From: Byssothecium circinans
Taxonomy: Eukaryota; Ascomycota; Dothideomycetes; Pleosporales; Massarinaceae
Length of the DNA: 64,000 nucleotides
Assembly: GCA_010015675.1 (NCBI GenBank)
Contig: ML977010.1
Location: 169,502 to 233,501 of the forward strand
Direction: 5' to 3'
Within the stretch, counting starts at the first letter, position 1; every line of letters begins with the position of its first letter. A program made the translations under genes and the position numbers. Positions 22,478-33,577 of this stretch are shown in pieces. The notes below the pieces were generated by a model, which had not been told where the DNA came from, did no database searches, and was given only the letters and a program-made list of their open reading frames with translations.

Positions 22478-25400
22478 CTACTCGCTATCCTCCCCAAAGC
22501 TCGCCTCGCTCACCTCGTCGCTCTCATCATCGTCATCGCTAACCACATACTTAGCCGGCTTGGTAGCAGCGGCCCTACGACCCGGTCGCGCCGCCGCCGG
22601 TTTCGCCTTCGGTTTAGGAGTAGGCTCGTCCTCGTCCTCGTCTTCGTCCTCGTCTTCGTCAGAGAGGATATCATTGGCGAGCACCTCCGTGTTATCCAAC
22701 TCATCCTCATCCTCATCGTCATCGTCCTCGTCCGAGTCGATAGCGATGGGCTTTCTGGGCGCCACCTTTGGAGCGGGTTTGGAAGATAGATCTTTGGTCT
22801 TGCCGAGACGAGCAGCGTACGCTTTCGCCGCGGGACTGAGCTGGGTAGTCTTCTTCGCGACGACGGCGGAGGAGTTTGATGCCGTGGTCTTGGGTTTTGG
22901 TGCCGGTTTTGCTGCTGCGGCCTTGGGTTTGGGGACGGCTTTGGATTTAGCGGGGGCCTTCTTTTTGATGGCGAAGCCTAAGTCGTCATCGTCGTCGTCG
23001 GAGCCTAAGATGGTATCGTTGACGTTGCGCGGCGCTGGCTTATGGGGCGAGCCCTGAGGCATTAGACCCTCGTAGTTGGTCTCATCTGGATCGTCGAGCT
23101 CGATCGGGCTGAGCTTGGAAGCAGCAGCGCGGCCATTAGGCTTGCTAGGACCTCCAGAAGCGCTACCAGGGCGGGTAGTATTGGAGAAGAGAGGGCGGTC
23201 GTTGCTGGTACCACCGATAGTCTTGACCATGTTGCTAACATCGAAGTCGTCATCGCTCATACCGTCGCTATCGCTATCCTTGTCGACGACATAGTTCGTA
23301 GCCCTCTTCGTAGCACCGCGTGCAGTTCGAGAGTTCGTGATTGTCTCAGCCGGCTTTTTCTTCTCGGCTTCCTGAGCAACGGCAGCGAAGACGTCTTCAT
23401 CGGAATCGGAGTCGACGGTTTGGGCCTTTGGTTTCTGAACCTTCTTTGCAACTGTTGGTCGGCTTCGCTTCGGTGCAGCTGCCGCTGGGGCTGGGGCAGG
23501 GGCAGCATCAGCCATATCAATATCCTCCTCCGCACCATCGAGCAGAGCTGGTGATTCCTTCTTGAGATAGCCAAGCATACCTACAGCTTCAAGTCAGTAA
23601 AATGATCGAGAGGGGTCAACGCCATAGGTTGTGTGCGAACGTACCGGTCTGTTTCATCCCCGATGCAGCGCCACTCTTCAATGCGGCTGTCGCACTAGGC
23701 TTCTTCGGCTCATCCTCTTTCTTGAGATAACTGAGCAAGCCTCCGGTCTTCGGCTTAGCCTTCTTCTTAGCAGGGCCATAGTCGGATTCGGAATCGTCAG
23801 AGTCGTCGCCACCCTTCTTCTTACGCTTTCCTGTACATCAGTCAGTGAATCGCTCATGACCACAAACGCGATTAGAAATTCGGAAGAACATACCACCCTT
23901 GGAGGCTCCGATGCCTAACTTCTTGGAAGCACGGCGGCCCATGTTCCTGAACTTCTTGACACGCTGCACGTCTTCGGCAAGCTGGGTGTGCCATTCAGCT
24001 TCGAAGGCGTCAAGATCACGGTGCCACAGGTCCTTGGGCGTCAACCGGATGAGCTCATCAATTTCCGTCTCCTTATCGCCGATCTGTCTGAGAAGTTTAT
24101 CAACGCGCTCCTGAGTCAACGACCAGATGGCCATGCCAAGCAGGTAGTCGTAGTCGTTCAGCCCAGCCTCACGGTTGTTCTCGTCCTCATCCTCCATGGC
24201 ATCTTCATCCTCGCCTGCGTTCTTCGCCTCGACAACCTTGGGGAAAGGTTTGAAGTTGAGTTTCTTGAGTTCAGCAACAAGAACAGCCTTCTTCTTTTTT
24301 GAGACAATGAGCTTTCCATCGATGATCATTTGGATAAAGCGGGACTGGTTGGTCAATTTGTCAAGCTCCTTCTGCATCTCTGAGAGTTGATACCGCTTGC
24401 GCTTGTCGTAGTACTCCAGTCGGACATGATAAAACTCCTCCATGATGTCAAGCACAGTCGCGTACTTGTGAATCCGGTTGTGGGAATCGAAAGCGACGAG
24501 ATTGGATGTTGCCATGGTGTTGTAGATCTTGAATTGCTCTTCCAGACCCTTTGCGAGAGCAGCAGCCATGTACTTGTCTTCCATTTTGATGATGAAATGC
24601 ACCTTGTCAGGAGTATTGTAGTCTGTGTAATCCTTAATGAAGGAGGGCGTCTTCTCGGCCTTAATGATATCCTCAAGCTTGTCCTTGAACCATTGAGACC
24701 ACATTCGCACAGGAAGTTCGGTGATTTCAACTTCGCTGTCACCAGACTGGCGGATCGAGCCGGTAAACTTGTAACGGTCGTTGCCAATGTCCTCGATTGT
24801 GCCAGTGAAGCCCCGGAACCAAGGTACCATGGGTTTCATGTCCTCTTTTGAGCTGCCCTCGCGCAAGCGGATCCGGAGGTTTTCTACAATGTCGAGCGGG
24901 TTGTAATTAGGAACGCTAGAACTCCATCCAGTACCAATACCATCGGCGCCGTTGACCAACAGCATAGGTATGACGGGAACGTATATCTCAGGTTCGATCT
25001 TGTGTCCATCGGACTCTCCATACTTGAGGAGTGCGTCATCCTGAGGATGGAAGATCTTTCGAGCGAATGGCGACAGGCGAGTGTAGATGTACCTGGCGCT
25101 GGCCGCGTCGGAGCCACCTTGGATACGGGAACCGAAATTGCCGCTAGGCTCCAGGCAGTTGATATTGTTGGAACCTACAAAATTCTGGGCTAGGCCGACA
25201 ATAGTGCCCTGCATAGACGCTTCACCATAGGCGTAATCGGTGGTACCAGAAACGGAACCTGCGAGGTCCACCACCTTGACGTCCTTCTTGAGGTTTCGCC
25301 GGAAGCAGGTGTACAGAACTTTGCGTTGACCAGGCTTGAAACCATCGATGACTGATGGAATTGAACGAAGATTGTCCGCCATGCTGAAGAGGATGAGCTC

Positions 25401-27830
25401 TTTATTGACAAAATCGTCATATGTGATCTGTCTGGTGGTTAGGTCAAGATGGTTGCCAGGTACGAACTGACGCAGCCATTCTTTACGAGCATCGGCCTGC
25501 TTCTTGGAAAACACGAGCTCGATCAAGCCTTCTTCTTCAGATCGCATGGTGTGGAAGGTCTTCATGTGGGTATCGAGATCCCCAAAGTAGACTTGAGCAT
25601 CTTCATTGCCGCTAGTACCCAATCCTTTGTAGTACTTGTGCTCCCAATTCTCGTTCTTATGTTCCTCCTTCCATTCCTGGTACTCGGGCATTGAGAAAAA
25701 GCTCTTCAGTTGCCGGGGATACTTCGGATCGCCCTTCCAGACTTTGACGATGGGTGTGATGAACTCCAATAAAAAGTCGGGAATCTTGAGCAGACTAGGA
25801 AACTGGCATTGTAGGAAGTTAATGAGCAAGCCTTTGATATGGCTTCCATCGTGATCCTGATCAGTCATAATCATAATGTGACCGTAGCGAAGGCCTTTGG
25901 TATCGGTATATTCCTTCTTGTGCTGGAGACCGATGAACTTCTTGATGTTCTGAATTTCCTGGTTCTTCGAGATCTGGTCGATGGAAGCGTCGCGCACGTT
26001 CAGAAGCTTACCACGGAGAGGAAACACTCCAAACAGATCAGGATCGACAACAGCACGTCCAGCCAACGCAAGCATAGCGGCCGAATCACCCTCGGTCAGG
26101 ATTAGAGTGCACTTGTGGCCATCTTTGGTGCCAGCTTTATTGGCATCAGTGAGCTTCGCGTTATTCATACGGCTGCGCTTGTTTCCATCCGTTTTCTTCA
26201 GGATCTGGTCGGCTTTTTGTTGCGCAAAGTGCATGATGTTCTGGATGACTTCGGTGTTCTCAATTGCTTTGAGGAACTTGTCGCTGAGAACAGGCTTGCT
26301 GCCGAATTGAGTGTGTTTGGTCGTGAGCTGCTCCTTGGTCTGCGATGTGAAGGCAGGGTTAACGATGGAGCAGTTGACGAAGAGGAAGATGTGGTTCTTG
26401 ATCTGGGCTGGCTTGAGCTTGACGCCGCCCTTGTTCCTCTTCGTCACGGTCGCCAAAAGTTTCTCGGTGATTTGATCGGCGATGTAGTTGACGTGCGTAC
26501 CACCGGATGTAGTAGCGATGGAGTTGACGAAGGAAACCTGGTTGAAGGAGCCGTCGGAGACAGCGAAACCTATTTCCCACCGATCGTGGCGATCCGTGAT
26601 GATGACCTGCTTCTCCTTTTCGTCTTCACCGGCACCCTGCTCTTTCTTGATTGCCTTGGTGTACATTTCCATGTACTTGGCAAAACTGTTGACCTTGACA
26701 CGGTTGCCATTGAGGTAGACCTTGATGCCCCGCAGTGTGCCTGCCATGTCGTAGGTCCTGCGTTTGACGAGCGCCTCAAAGTCGTCGTCGATGCCCGTCA
26801 TCCCGAACTTGGCAAAGTCAGCCTTGTATGAGACCTTGGTGTAGTCGTCGGTGGCCTTGATGTCGGTGATCTTGGCCTTGCCCTTCTTGCTCATGTTCTC
26901 CGTCCAGGTCTGCTTGTACTTCTTCTTCTGCTTCGAATCGACCGTCTCGAGCGTGAATTCGGTACTGAAGACGTTGCAGAGCTTGGCGCCGTAACCGTTG
27001 CGACCACCGGTAATCTTTGCCTGGTTGTCGTCGTAGTTGGACGATGTGAGAAGGTGGCCGAAAATCATCTCGGGAACGTATATGCCGTGCTCCTTGTGAA
27101 TCTCGATCGGAATCCCCTTGCCGTCGTTCCTCACCGAGATCTCGCCCGTTTCGCGGTCCAGGGTCACGCGAATCTCGCTCATGTTCTTGTCGTTTTGCTT
27201 GTTGTCTGCCGCGTTCACGAGGATTTCGTCGAAAATCTTGTACAGACCAGGCACGTACGACACTTTGCGGTATTCCATCGACTCCGTTTCCGTGTTGTAG
27301 ACCCACATTCTGTCATCTGTGCGCTCGACGGAGCCAATGTAGGTATCGGGACGCTTCATGATGTGCTCAAGATGGGTCAGCATCTGGTATTTGCTGCCCG
27401 AGCCGCCAGCAGCCGCCTTCCCCTTTGCTGCCGGCGCGTCCACCATGCCGTCAGCCATGTCGAAGCTCTCGTTCGCTATATCGGCCAAAGGCTGTTTGCC
27501 CGCCTTCTTCTTCGGCGCGGGAGCCTTCTTCTTCTGTGGAGGTGTGTCGGCGAGCAGCGATTCGTCGTCATCGTTGCCTGCGGGGACTACCATGCCAACA
27601 TCTGAGTTCTCGTCATCCGAGTCGATCACGGGCTTCTTCTTGGGCGCAGCTTTTGCACGAGGTTTTGGAGGCGCAGAGGGATCTTTCGCCGGTCGTCCTC
27701 GTGCTTTCGCCGGGCCTGCGGCGGCCTTCTTCGGTGCTGCCTTTGCTTTGGTCACCTTTGCGGGCTTGACAGGGGCGAAGTCGGAACTGGCGCCCTCGTC
27801 AAAGCTGTCCATTGCGGAGTCGTCGCTCAT
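22478..27830 (-). CDS. TOP2: DNA topoisomerase II
   Basis: Three exons on the minus strand: 27830-23894, 23830-23645 and 23580-22478. Introns are 63 and 64 nt (donors GTATGT and GTACGT). The product is 1741 residues. A basic, Ala/Lys/Pro-rich N-tail precedes the GHKL ATPase domain (from about residue 145). The TOPRIM domain has TEGDSA (Glu about 578) and the DQDHDGSH metal motif. The breakage-reunion domain carries the catalytic Tyr914 in ASARYIYTRLSPF. The long C-terminal region is rich in acidic (SDEDEDEDE) and Ala/Lys/Pro repeats, typical of a divergent fungal CTD with NLS and phospho-sites. It passes one DNA duplex through another in the nucleus. The ATG at 27830 (MSDDSAMD) was chosen from homology of the N-tail. 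The same frame stays open 163 codons further upstream, but that extension looks unrelated. Confidence 0.96.
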
Positions 27831-28635
27831 GGTGAAGGCTGAAGGGAGGAGAGGTCCCGGAGGACAAGAAGAGAAGTTGTGATCAAAAAGCCCAGGTTGC
27901 GCTTGATGAGGGCAGAAGTGAGGGTGGTTGTGGTGGGCGCGCTGGTCGAGGACGACTTGTTTACACTGCAACCTTTGTTTTGGTGTTCGAGGTTGCTGCG
28001 CTAGGGATTCCGGGGCTAGCCTATCTGGGTGGTGAAAGTGAGCGCGAATGGACGCGACGCGTGCTTCACCAATCATCGCCGACTCAGAACACCGCGCGGT
28101 GTGCATAGATTCTACGGCTGATGAGCTGTCCCGCAAGAGGTGGTCCTGAACTAGACCTATCCTGAGAGAAGGCCCACTACACGCAAAGGGTATGCAGAAC
28201 CGCTTCAACATCATGTGCTGTGCTTTACTTCGGCCGCGAAACATCACTATTTGACAAACGCCTTGAAGACACACAGTTGAGGTGATCAACATCGAGTGAG
28301 TGTCCAAATCCGAGATCACTGTTCAAATTGGTCAATCTAAGCTACGTACAGAGAAAATGCCTTCCATGTTTTCTCAAGGCTGTGGAAACAACGCGATCTG
28401 ATATCGAGCCAAGCAAATAACCCAGAAGAACTCCTTGCTATGCTTGTATGTGGTAAGCAGCGTGTCCGCCCGTGACCCTGACAGTTCGTTGTCCTGCTCT
28501 GGGTGTGGATATGAAACGCCGATTATATGCTAAGTCGTTGAAGTCGTTGCGCGTGGATCGTGCATCATGGATGGACAAGCTTCCGAGCGCTTTGCTCGTG
28601 AAATCGTGCCGTCGTCGATAGAAAAGAGACGGGGC
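27831..28635. other. Upstream region of TOP2
   Basis: Holds the TOP2 promoter and the 3' flank of the next minus-strand gene. The open frame that continues upstream of the TOP2 ATG to 28319 has no recognisable content. Confidence 0.55.
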
Positions 28636-29375
28636 TCAGTAGTACATGCCCGGCGGTCGTTGATATCCGCCACCTATAGGCGGTGTGGGCACTGGTGGCG
28701 GTCCACGCATCACTCGTCCAACAACAGTGTGCATCGGCTCCTCTCTCATCGGCGTCGACACAGACCCCCTTCTCTTTTTCTTCTCCTTCTTGCCTAGTCT
28801 CGAGTGGTCCATGAAGCCTCTGTCCTGATATCCTGCCGCAGCAAATGGCGGCTCCACCACTCTCGGCGACCTGTTACTGGGCAACCGCAACTCCACCAGG
28901 CTGTAGAAGTAATCCAGGACCTCCGGGTACCTCAATACTGATGCACGCCAGTCAGCATCGGTGCCTCGCTTCAATTCGGCGTGCGCTTCCGCTATCTGCC
29001 GTTGAAGATTATCGATGTATATGGGGTGTATCGGCGGATGGCCAGAGTATTGCATGTATATACTGTAATTGGGCAATGAGTTGAGATAGGCGGCGTGTGC
29101 GGCTTTGCGGGTCGACGTCAATCGTTCGAACTGGTTCAGAATGTGCTGTCGCGCATGTGCAATTACCCAATCTCTGTTCCCACATCAGCTGTCATTCTCG
29201 AGAGGATGGATGGATAGGCGCACCGTGTCTCTGCCAGCTTCTCCTCCATTGCCCGCTGCTCTGCCTGCTTGACCGCAATCTGCAGCCGCTCCGACTCGCA
29301 GGGACACTCGGGATAGGCGGGCGCATTACAGATGGCGCAGTTCGGGTGTGCACCAGCATCCATCTCAACAGGCAT
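28636..29375 (-). CDS. Conserved fungal protein of unknown function
   Basis: Two exons, 29375-29224 and 29173-28636, with a 50-nt intron (donor GTGCGC, acceptor ACAG), give 229 residues. The N-terminus has a Cys cluster, CAICNAPAYPECPCESE (CX2CX6CXC), suggesting a small metal site. A charged helix follows (about residues 28-85), then a conserved-looking block with PNYSIYMQYSGHPPIHP, then a basic KKEKKKRRGS stretch. The C-tail is Pro/Gly-rich and ends PPGMYY. I do not recognise a named domain. The pattern resembles small scaffold or nuclear proteins conserved among ascomycetes, but this is impression only. Its upstream region is shared with the divergent F-box gene. Confidence 0.75.
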
Positions 29376-30223
29376 GAGGCAATATCTCCGCTGGCATTAT
29401 TACCAGGCACGCGCAAGCTTGCGTAGCAGAAAGAGACTCCGTAATAGCAAACGACGAGCAACAGCAGCGGCAGGAGACGACGGCACAACGGCGGCGGGGC
29501 AGTGATAACGAGGCTGCGAGGTGGTGTGCTTCTAAAGGGTTTCACACGACTGAGCGACGGCGAATCGAATGCCTGCGTGTCAACACGGAGGACGACAGAG
29601 ATACTGGCGGTGACTGAGTACAGGATACATGATGCTGTGGACGAGAGTGGAGAGCGGGAATTGGCTAGCTTTGCGGCTTATGGTATGGTTCATGTATGGA
29701 CAGCTGTGCGATGCGTGGATGCGCTGGCATTGCCTGCTCTAGCCTGGCGGAGATGTCGTCGGCGGGGTCGCCAAGCCGTCCCCATCTCGACATTGCCATC
29801 GCCGTATCTCAGATCGGACGAAGTATATGGTACATCCCTCTGTTGAGACGGGGGGTTGACTTGCGGCTGCTACGATATGATCAGTGTGCGCCTTGGTGGC
29901 AGCGGGGTGGGCTAGACGATGGCCGTACTCACTTGGACCCTCCCACAACCCTGCATCGAGCGATTGAGCAATGCACCACCCGCATATTACTCCATGAGCC
30001 AATCGAAGACGGGTCACTCGGCGGCGACGTGAGACGCTGTAGACAGCATTCTACACAGAGAGGAAGATAATACGAGAGCAGAGCACAGGCGGGCGCACCG
30101 TCCTCTTTATACCACGGTACTACTTCAGGCATCAACCTTCGGCGCAGGATCGAAAGGCTAGCCAAGCCACATTGCTTTCTTCTTCGCCCTGTGTACCGTT
30201 GCTCCCTTTTATGGCCTGGCGAG
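29376..30223. other. Divergent promoter region
   Basis: 848 bp between two divergent start codons. Short frames are present on both strands, none convincing. Confidence 0.55.
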
Positions 30224-31710
30224 ATGGGCAGCCCCAGCATTTTTGAGAGATTTCCTGAAGAGCTCCGTCACTTGGCTCTGTCTTATTGTGACTCCTCCAC
30301 GATTCACCACCTGTGCCTCACTTCCAAGGCTGTGTATAATGTCTGCGTAAGCACATCCATCCTGAGCACTACTTCTCCTCTCCTAACGGTCTAGATAAAC
30401 TCCCTGTTCCACACTATTGACCTCAGCACGCACAACAGCGGCGAATGGCGCAGGCACAAGACGTATTCAAACTTCCACGTCCCACCCGACTATGGCAAGG
30501 CTTTGCATACATTGCAGGACATGAGGCTGGTTGAAAGACAAGCCAATCTGATGCTGCTGCTGGAACGACATTTGGAGAACCTTGACAACCCAAAACCTAG
30601 TATCGCCCTCAAAACTCGCTGCTTGAGATGGACATGCACGGAACCCGAGGAAAGTCCGCGTGAAATTCGCAACTATGGGCTTGGTGTGTTCTTCTATCTT
30701 AACCATCTCTATCGTATTCCTTCTAATGCATCTAGGCCAGCCGTGGGACACTTTCTCCTGCTTCACCAAACTTATCGAAATCGACATCGGCTTCATGGCG
30801 TACGTATCTGTGATCCAAAGTCTCCCCGACTATGCTAACATCGGTCCACTCAAGTGGTACCAAGGAGATCGTTACGCCACCCAGCCACCTCTTCAGCACC
30901 ACAACATCCATCAGTCTCAGCGGCGTCACTTCCCACAGGGTAGTCTCCAGCATCCTTACTTCCATCTCCGCCGCAAACCTCAAGCACCTCCGCCTAAACA
31001 ACCTCCAACTCTTCGCCGACGAACCCCACATCCTCCAGAACCTAGCTCCAACCCAAATCGCTCTATATCGCCGCGACCGCCCCGGTCCAATCCAAGGCTA
31101 CCTCCACGACCTAACAGGACACTGCACCTCCCTCCGCAGCTTCCACTACCTCTCGACAGCAGAATACTTCGACGGCTCCTACACATCCAACCCGCACACC
31201 CGAGCACGCTGGACCCTCCAAGTCACCGACGAAAACAGCCGCTACGCTGAACTAGCCTCCTTCATCGACTCAGTAAAACCCACACTCCGCGAGTTCTACT
31301 TCGAACACGGCCCCGACATCGATTACTTCGGCACAGCATTCAGCCAGCGCTTCCACGGCTCCTTCACCCGGCAGACCCTCACCGTCCCCTTACCCATGGA
31401 CCGCTTCTTCGACACACACGTCCTTCCCATCCTCACCGCTGGACCATGGCCCAAACTGCAGACAATGACGGTAAAAGGTATTGGGCATTGGAAACCGGTG
31501 GATGCGTGGAGTGCAGATGCAACGCCGGCGGAGGTCGCGTGGTTGCATGCGAAGACGAGGGCGTTTAGGGAGAAGGTGCTGGGGATTTGGGAGGCGGTGG
31601 GGGAGGGGTGTGCGGTTTTGGTGGGGGATGAGGCTGGGAGGCCGTTTTATCGGTTGTGGGATGATAGGGGGGTTAATGGGAGGGGGACGGATGGGTATGA
31701 CAGGGTTTAA
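30224..31710 (+). CDS. F-box protein
   Basis: Four exons, 30224-30346, 30395-30683, 30736-30799 and 30855-31710, with introns of 48, 52 and 55 nt, give 443 residues. The N-terminus reads as an F-box (about residues 4-45: FERFPEELRHLALSYCD then LCLTSKAVYNVC), with the usual LP/EL start and the hydrophobic LCLTSKA helix. The remainder shows LRR-like patches (NLKHLRLNNLQLF). Such proteins bind Skp1 and present substrates to an SCF ubiquitin ligase; the substrate is unknown. The start is the ATG at 30224, because the upstream in-frame sequence lacks homology. The last 60 residues have a GC/G-rich, less conserved look. Confidence 0.8.
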
Positions 31711-32106
31711 CTGGACTTGGGGGTTACTTTGATGTGGTCCAGGGATGGTAAATGAATCTCTGGTTTTCTGAATTGTACGAGGAGAGAGTGCGGAGTAGAT
31801 GAGGTGACCTTCAGATCAATAATATCCATGCAGTCACGTACGAGCGATGACTTCTTGAGAAGGCGCGCTATCCCGAATGTGGTTAGCTCGTTTTCCAGAT
31901 CCGCGTCTCGTCCGCACCTGCTATCGGATGTCCTTGCCCTGCTTCGTCATGTCAGCAGTCCTCAGCGCCGATCCTTTATCAACTTACAGTACATACCTAG
32001 GTACACATCGCCTGCTGCTTTCTCATCCCTTCTTCCATCCGCTTCTCCATCACACGCTTCTCCGACACGATCCACGCTATTTAATAATTAGTTCAATTCA
32101 GACAGA
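31711..32106. other. Intergenic, promoter of the Zn2Cys6 gene
   Basis: No gene is seen. An AT-rich segment (TTTAATAATTAG) lies just before the start codon at 32107. Confidence 0.5.
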
Positions 32107-33336
32107 ATGTCACCAGGCCCAGCATCAAAGCGCAAATCATGCAGTGACTGCGTCAAAGCAAAGAGGAAATGCGGCATGCAGCTTCCCCGATGCTCACGAT
32201 GCGAAAAGAAAAACACCATTTGTTCATATCCAAGCCACAACCTCTCGATCTCGGATATACAAATTCCCGAGCTCGAGTTCTCCTGGCTGGATGAATTGAT
32301 GGCTGATCCGAACATGATGCCTTGGGAAGGAGTCCTGCAGCCCCAACTCAACGCCGCGTCAAACGGCACATTCACGACCGGGAGTTCGATATCCGACACA
32401 CAATTTTTGACGCCTCCAGAACCAATAGAACTGGGAACGACAGAAGAGCCCGAGTACTTGAAAACTCCAGCTATGAGAAGGCCAGCAAACACGCTTTCCC
32501 AAGCTCAAACAGAAGCAGCTGTCTACCGCTTCAAATCCTGGCCCGAAAAGTGGGTAAAGGAAGGCAAGGCGCCTTTTATCCATCCACGCCTCTATACCTC
32601 CTCAATGCCCCACCCCCTCCAAGATGCGTATGCTGCCTGCGCCATCTACTCGGTCAAGACCGCTGAGAACGAAAACGTCGCATTCACAGTCATCGAGTCC
32701 AAAGCGAATGAACTCGTACGTTCACCGGACCAGGAGACCTGGACGCCGCTAGATCAACTAGCAGCTGTTCAAGCACTTCTCATATTCCAATTCATCAGGT
32801 TGTTTGATGGGGATGTACGGCAACGTGCGCAGGCGGAAAAGGCGGAACCGATACTGGAGCGTTGGGCCGAAGAGCTCAAAAGCAGAACTACGACGGAGCG
32901 AAGCTTCACAACAGACACGGCGCCATCCTGGCGCTCTTGGATCTTCGCCGAATCCACCCGTCGAACGATTCTCATGAGCATCTTCCTCGCAGGCGTCTAC
33001 TCATTCGTCAAGAACGGGTTCTGTACGCTTGGGATGCAGGTCGCGGCCAACTCTTTTACTGCCCAGCGCAGGTTTTGGGAGGCCAAGAGTGCGCTTGAGT
33101 GGGAGAGGTTGAGGCAAAGCCATCAGCCTTATTGGATTGAGCGACTCAACTTCGATCATGTGGTCCGAGAGGGCAGCGGAGATGAAATCGATGATTTTGG
33201 GGTCGTGTTGATGATCTCGGCGAAAGGTGCGGATGTTGTGGATGATTGGATGGCAGTAAGGAGTGGTCGACAAGCATTGGTGGTGAATAGGGATATTCAT
33301 CAGAATCTGATGGGCTTGATACAAACGGCAGTCTGA
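32107..33336 (+). CDS. Zn(II)2Cys6 transcription factor
   Basis: A single exon of 409 residues. Residues 12-39 form a canonical binuclear cluster, CX2CX6CX6CX2CX6C, with the basic VKAKRKC helix. The rest lacks a full-length fungal-specific middle homology region but has its helical texture (QLAAVQALLIFQFIRLFDG). At about 400 residues it belongs to the short Zn2Cys6 class often found beside metabolic clusters. It is a nuclear regulator binding CGG-containing sites by family knowledge. It could regulate the genes at 39.9-51 kb, but three unrelated genes intervene, so this is inference. Confidence 0.88.
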   Translation: MSPGPASKRKSCSDCVKAKRKCGMQLPRCSRCEKKNTICSYPSHNLSISDIQIPELEFSWLDELMADPNMMPWEGVLQPQLNAASNGTFTTGSSISDTQFLTPPEPIELGTTEEPEYLKTPAMRRPANTLSQAQTEAAVYRFKSWPEKWVKEGKAPFIHPRLYTSSMPHPLQDAYAACAIYSVKTAENENVAFTVIESKANELVRSPDQETWTPLDQLAAVQALLIFQFIRLFDGDVRQRAQAEKAEPILERWAEELKSRTTTERSFTTDTAPSWRSWIFAESTRRTILMSIFLAGVYSFVKNGFCTLGMQVAANSFTAQRRFWEAKSALEWERLRQSHQPYWIERLNFDHVVREGSGDEIDDFGVVLMISAKGADVVDDWMAVRSGRQALVVNRDIHQNLMGLIQTAV

Positions 33337-33577
33337 GAGTAACAATTTAGCGTTCGGCACTTGGAAATATGCGATGGTGGTCTAGCACGGAATCGGTGAG
33401 TGTGCTGCGATGGAAATAAAAAATGGTAACGACAACAAACATGCCTGGCCGAATTCCGATTCCACCATCGCATACGCACACCCCACCAACAAAGATCTAT
33501 ATCTTCTTTCCACAATTCAACGATCAACGAGCTTTTCATGCCCAAGTGAGGGTCCCAATCCTCATTCCAGCCTTCAA

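Noticed and set aside
26115..27605. Plus-strand frames of 183-238 codons
   Set aside because: They lie antisense within topoisomerase II and mirror its codons. No independent start context or homology is seen.
27831..28319. 163-codon N-terminal extension of topoisomerase II
   Set aside because: In frame and open, but the residues do not resemble topoisomerase. The ATG at 27830 begins the acidic/basic N-tail expected for the family.
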